Positions 60,104 through 64,000 of a stretch of DNA of 64,000 bases are shown piece after piece (position 1 is the stretch's first letter; every line of letters starts with the position of its first letter). The translations under genes were made by a program, and so were the position numbers. Origin of the DNA: Desmodesmus armatus (lineage: Eukaryota > Chlorophyta > Chlorophyceae > Sphaeropleales > Scenedesmaceae); the NCBI GenBank assembly GCA_007449985.2, contig VIIQ02000689.1, positions 248,001 to 312,000 of the forward strand. The letters run 5' to 3'. The notes beneath the pieces are model-generated. The model made no database searches. It had not been told where the DNA came from and saw only the letters and a program-made list of their open reading frames with translations.

Positions 60104-60451
60104 ATGCCTCCACGGATCAGGCTGCCTTTCATTCCCTACATGATCGGGTCCAACAATGCTCTGGTTAAGGACCATATGAGGCGCCAGGCCGTGCAGGCCT
60201 TTCAGGTGGAGCGCACAACCTTCAAGGCGATCGTGACCGACCAGTCCCTGCCTTACAGCGTCAGGCAGCAGGTGCAGCGCATGTTTGAGACGGAGGTTCC
60301 CAGAGACAGTGCAGCCGTGCGCGTCAGGAACCGCTGCGCCCTGACAGGACGAGGCAGGGGCGTCAACAGGTTCTACAAAATCAGCAGGATCATGTTTAGG
60401 ACCCTGGCCAATGAGGGGCTCATCCCAGGCGTCAGGAGGCACATATGGTAG
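60104..60451 (+). CDS. Mitochondrial ribosomal protein uS14m
   Basis: Small-subunit ribosomal protein S14, here nuclear-encoded, 115 residues, intronless. The C-terminal half carries the family signature: LPYSVRQQVQRMF, VPRDSAAVRVRNRCALTGRG, then GVNRFYKISRIMF and EGLIPGVRRHIW, matching bacterial S14 (RNRCxxTGRxxG, SRIxxR, GxxPGxxxxxW). Only one Cys is present, so this is the zinc-free type. The short basic N-terminus (MPPRIRLPFIPYMIGSNNAL) may contain the targeting information. It is called mitochondrial rather than plastid because chlorophyte plastids normally encode rps14 themselves; this is inference. Confidence 0.88.
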   Translation: MPPRIRLPFIPYMIGSNNALVKDHMRRQAVQAFQVERTTFKAIVTDQSLPYSVRQQVQRMFETEVPRDSAAVRVRNRCALTGRGRGVNRFYKISRIMFRTLANEGLIPGVRRHIW

Positions 60452-60547
60452 CCCAACGTGTCTTGGTATTCCACACGGCTTCTCCGTTGCCGTTGGCACG
60501 GAAACCCACCTGTCTGGCAGCCACCTCCGCAGTGCTGCTGGCTCCAT

Positions 60548-60880
60548 ATGGCTGCAGCACCGGCAGCCGTCGACAGCTCCAGCATCATCGGCAGCCGTCA
60601 GCAGCTCCACCAGCATCAGCAGCCAAGCAGCCTGCACCCACCTTCCAGCAGCTCCAGCAGTCCAAGTGTGGCAGCAGCGTTTGTGTGTGCACGATGCCTA
60701 TGGCAGTGCCACCCTCCCCCAAGCTGCTTGCTTCCCTTACAGCTGGTGCAAATCACATGCAGCAGTGCGCAGTGTGGGCAAAAGCTCAGCTCAGACGCTG
60801 AGCCAGCCAAGCAGGCTCGCCTGCGGTGTGAGAGGTTGGCACAGTCCCATGGGCTAGTGCTGACTTCCGACTGTGATTAG
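60548..60880 (+). CDS. Short Ser/Gln-rich open frame, doubtful
   Basis: An open frame starts 97 bases after the uS14m stop, 110 codons: MAAAPAAVDSSSIIGSRQQL, Ser/Pro/Gln-rich, then VCARCLWQC and ITCSSAQCGQKLSSDAEPAK, ending TSDCD. The last part is protein-like with paired Cys. It may be a real small gene or the uS14m 3' UTR. No family recognised. Confidence 0.25.
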   Translation: MAAAPAAVDSSSIIGSRQQLHQHQQPSSLHPPSSSSSSPSVAAAFVCARCLWQCHPPPSCLLPLQLVQITCSSAQCGQKLSSDAEPAKQARLRCERLAQSHGLVLTSDCD

Positions 60881-61137
60881 GTCGGCCCCCTGCTGCACAA
60901 GCAAGGACCCATCACCAGCCTTGCCTTCCTTGGTGCTGCATTGACTGGGATGTCTTTTGGCAAAATCTTAATGTTGTGTCGTTTCTGTGTTGAGGTGAAC
61001 ATCTGCAGCAACTGCACAGTGTGTTGCACACAGGGGTTGGGGTGCTTGCATCCTGTGATGTTGGCAGTTGGTGGTGCCTGGGGCAGCATCGTGTCTGCCG
61101 GGCATTTGTACAGCCATCAGCAGCTAGCTAGCTGCAG

Positions 61138-61260
61138 GTCGTGCTGTTGGTGTTGGCACGTAGTGTGCACGCAGCGTCCCAGCGCATTCCTCGTGCATGG
61201 TGCTGTTGGTGTTAGCAAAGTTGTGAGCAGGCAGCGTTGCAGCGCATTCCTCTTGCATCA
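61138..61260. repeat. About 61-bp tandem duplication
   Basis: gtgctgttggtgtt...cagcgcattcct(c/t)tgcat occurs at 61138-61199 and again at 61200-61260. Confidence 0.8.
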
Positions 61261-62880
61261 AGAACCTGCCGGCTGCAAAGTTCTGGTCCAAGCTGTGGCC
61301 CCACATGAGCAATATACCTCACCCCTTTTGTGGTACCTTTGGAAAGTGCTGGCTGGTCGACTGGGGTGTCCAGGCTGCAGTTGTCTTCTGGCGTGTGCCC
61401 TTTGCTTGTGGTGCACTTCATCTTGGCTTCAGGCCGTAACGTGGTGGGGTTCAAGCTGGACACCAATGCCGGCCACCGTTTGGCAGTGGCAGGGCGTGAT
61501 GCTGTACACCAGCTGTTGAGTAAAGACTAAAAGTCGCTTGGCTGATCACTGCTGTGTTTCAACCAGCTGTGCTGCCATGTGCTCATCAAGCATGTAAACA
61601 CCCAACTGTCATGTTCTGGCATTCACTTATAGCAGCTGCCACTTGTTTCAACGAGACACCCTGTATGCGCCTACTCCCAGCTGTCACCATGTCAATTACT
61701 TGCACTTACACAACAACGTCTCAGCGACTCCACGACATAGGGAGCAGGCAGAAAGGCACACCTTTTCACCTCACCAACATGCACAAGAGCCTGTCACCAG
61801 CTCAGACTGACAGCAGAGACCACCAAAGCACGCAGGCCTTGTGCAAGAGCCACCGGCCTGGTTTATTCCTGCTTCATTCCTGTAGCAAAGGCCCACACAA
61901 TAGGCCTACAGCTTATGAGGCCCTGCAGAAACACCACCACACACTGAGAATGGTCGTGAACAGACCTGACCCAGCTTGTTTCACAGGGCAGCAAGGAAGT
62001 CCCTCTACAACCATTACGACACCACCAAAAGTACAACCCTGCAGGAGCATCTTGCAACACATGCACAGAGCCGATCTGCACTGGCCAGTGCGCTGCCCAG
62101 CAGCTTGCACAGCACAGGTGCGATGCCAAAGTGGGGGGTTGTACAAAAGCCAGTGATGCCGCACCACTCACTCTCATTCCTCCATGCGGAATGGACATCT
62201 CGGCACACACACGCGCTCGAAACCCTGGCTTGCATGCTTGAGTAAGGTGGCACACATTACGAGCAACAGTACTATAGGCGGCAGTGCGAAAGTGCGGGAA
62301 GCGACTGCCGCGCATGCAGCTCGTTACCACAAGTCCAACTTGCCAAGGAAATCCAACTTGCCTAGGCCGTCCAGCAGGCACATGTGACTGTGGACATACC
62401 GGGGATGGCAGCCACAACAAGCACAACAGTCATGTAGAAAGAAGACCAATAACACCACCAGAGACCTGAAGACAGAAAAAACATGCAAGGAGCTGTTGTT
62501 GCCAGGCACGTTTCATGGTGCTGTCTGGCTGATGACGATGCAAGTGTCAAGACGCAACAAGCCACACAAGTCATCATCTTCCACTGCACTGTGCAGCAAA
62601 CAGCAACAGCTCCCCTTGCAGCAACGACAGTGCTGCATCTGCGAGTGCAAGCTTTCGTCCGTAAGCACGGCCGACAGCTGTCCATATAGGGAGCCGCAGC
62701 TGAGCAGTGTCTTGCTGTCGAGGTATCAGCGCGTCCTTACACGCGACAACAAAACACCCTGGTGCAGAGCTCCCAACGAGCCGAACAAGGCAAGTGTGAC
62801 GCCCCTGAAACGCAGGCACGTGAAAACAGGTACGGCTACAGTCCTCACAAGTAACCACAGTGATACAAGGCATGCAGCCG

Positions 62881-62934
62881 CAATGCTGCCGCAATGCTGC
62901 CGCAATGCTGCCGCAATGCTGCCGCAATGCTGCC
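62881..62934. repeat. 11-bp minisatellite, 5 copies
   Basis: Five tandem copies of caatgctgccg. Confidence 0.95.
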
Positions 62935-64000
62935 ACACAACCAGCAGTCAAAAGCTGCCTTGCCACCCCTCACTGCACAGCAGTCATGTGCACAACAGGG
63001 CCTTTCGCTTGGTTGCTGACAGCTTCGACAACGATGCCAGATGCCAGCCCACACCCTGCTTGGGCTGCACCCAATGGCATGCATGCAGTTGTAGCAACAT
63101 CAGCTGTAGTCCACAGTGCTTGAAGCGAAGCCCGATGCTGCTTTCATGCACATGGACCACAACCACACCTCTGGTAGCAAAGGCGCCCCACACCACCACA
63201 ACACAATCAATACCACACACTGCCATGCGCTGACGAACGACCTTCCTTGCAACCGTGCCAGCTGATGGACTGCCACCACGGCAAATGGAACACTACAGGG
63301 CGGCACAGACATTCCGTCCACCACACGCCGAGCAACATCAGCCAGTCATGTACCACCATGTACAGCCGCTACCCCCTGCAATGCCTCTGGCAACCGGGCT
63401 TTTGCCAGCAGCAGCGCCAGAGGCAATTCAAATTCGCTACGCACAATCTTACAAACACAACATGACGCATAAATGGAACCCTACAATTGCAAGGCACATG
63501 GTTGGGTGCTGCGACACAGTAGCAGACACCCACCTGCACACACTTCAACGGAAACTGTGCACTGGAGGCAGGCAGCGTAATGCACTGCCGCCTGTTGAGA
63601 GGTGACACTATCAAGCAAAGTGCTCCACGGTGGCCGCACTGCCCCTCCCCACATCAATACCCTAAAGTGTGTCACCCAAAAACAAGTGTGTCACCAAGAC
63701 CGACCCCTGCGCAGGCTGGGAGCTGGGAAACTGTACTTGAGCTGCCCCACAAACACACCACAAGTGGCCCTGTAACAGCCACAGCCGACAGCACCACGCA
63801 TGGCATGGAGGGGACTAGGTACAGCATGCAGGTTCCCAAAGCACTGCTTCCCAGCACGGGCCAAGACAGAGCGTGCAAGTTCAGCCTGCAGGCAGGCGTT
63901 GCAAATGTGTAAGACGCCTTGTGAACATTCCACAATAAGTATGTTGGGAGATGAACCAGCCATGGGCCGAGCATCACTGGCTGCTATTGCGGCCAGTGAG

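Larger units (their letters stand above)
60881..64000. other. Mostly no gene; one orphan exon candidate
   Basis: A 3' exon candidate at 61433-61530 (after ttggcttcag) reads GRNVVGFKLDTNAGHRLAVA then GRDAVHQLLSKD and stops; its upstream exons were not found. The rest, including several - strand open frames near 61863-63977, shows no recognisable protein. Confidence 0.4.

Noticed and set aside
62362..63233. Several overlapping open frames on both strands near the 11-bp minisatellite
   Set aside because: All read through the repeat and low-complexity sequence without conserved signature.

Overview
The window reads as nuclear DNA of a green alga, most likely Chlorophyceae (Chlamydomonadales or Sphaeropleales). 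The support is indirect: GC-rich genes split by many short GT-AG introns, long Ala and Gln homopolymers from GCN/CAG runs, occasional TGTAA motifs (the known chlorophyte poly(A) signal) downstream of stops, and a gene set that mixes plant-like and flagellate-like families. Species cannot be named from the sequence. I assembled gene models by hand from splice sites, reading-frame phase and remembered family signatures, so exon edges are predictions.

Layout. 1-2.1 kb: a 24-bp minisatellite and a broken coding fragment. 2.1-5.7 kb (+): ERCC8/CSA, the WD40 protein of transcription-coupled repair. 7.1-10.6 kb (+): TRMO, tRNA N6-methyltransferase. 11.7-12.3 kb: weak unassigned exons, then a large (ACACC)n microsatellite. 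13.9-21.3 kb (+): a giant Ala/Gln-rich protein with two copies of a C2H2-like zinc-binding module. 22.8-28.0 kb (-): a secreted 770-residue protein with about 84 Lys-Tyr-x-x tetrads and a Cys-containing C-terminal region. 29.2-31.4 kb (+): an ORAI-like calcium channel with an altered pore. 32.0-36.1 kb (+): TM9SF3. 37.0-38.8 kb (-): an RS-rich splicing-type protein. 39.4-44.8 kb (+): HAUS5/AUG5 of augmin. 47.5-49.0 kb: a foldback-type transposable element. 50.8-51.6 kb (+): a small acidic/coiled-coil protein. 51.6-57.4 kb: no convincing gene. 57.4-59.8 kb (-): ceramide synthase, divergent from uS14m at 60.1 kb (+). 60.5-64 kb: only weak fragments.

The genes do not form a pathway. They are housekeeping and cell-biology functions (DNA repair, tRNA modification, membrane trafficking, microtubule nucleation, sphingolipid synthesis, mitochondrial translation) plus two lineage-type proteins, the Tyr/Lys repeat secreted protein and the tandem zinc-module protein.

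The most striking window-wide pattern is short tandem duplication at exon-intron boundaries. In at least six genes a piece of exon plus its splice site is repeated, usually decayed, in the adjacent intron or 3' flank.
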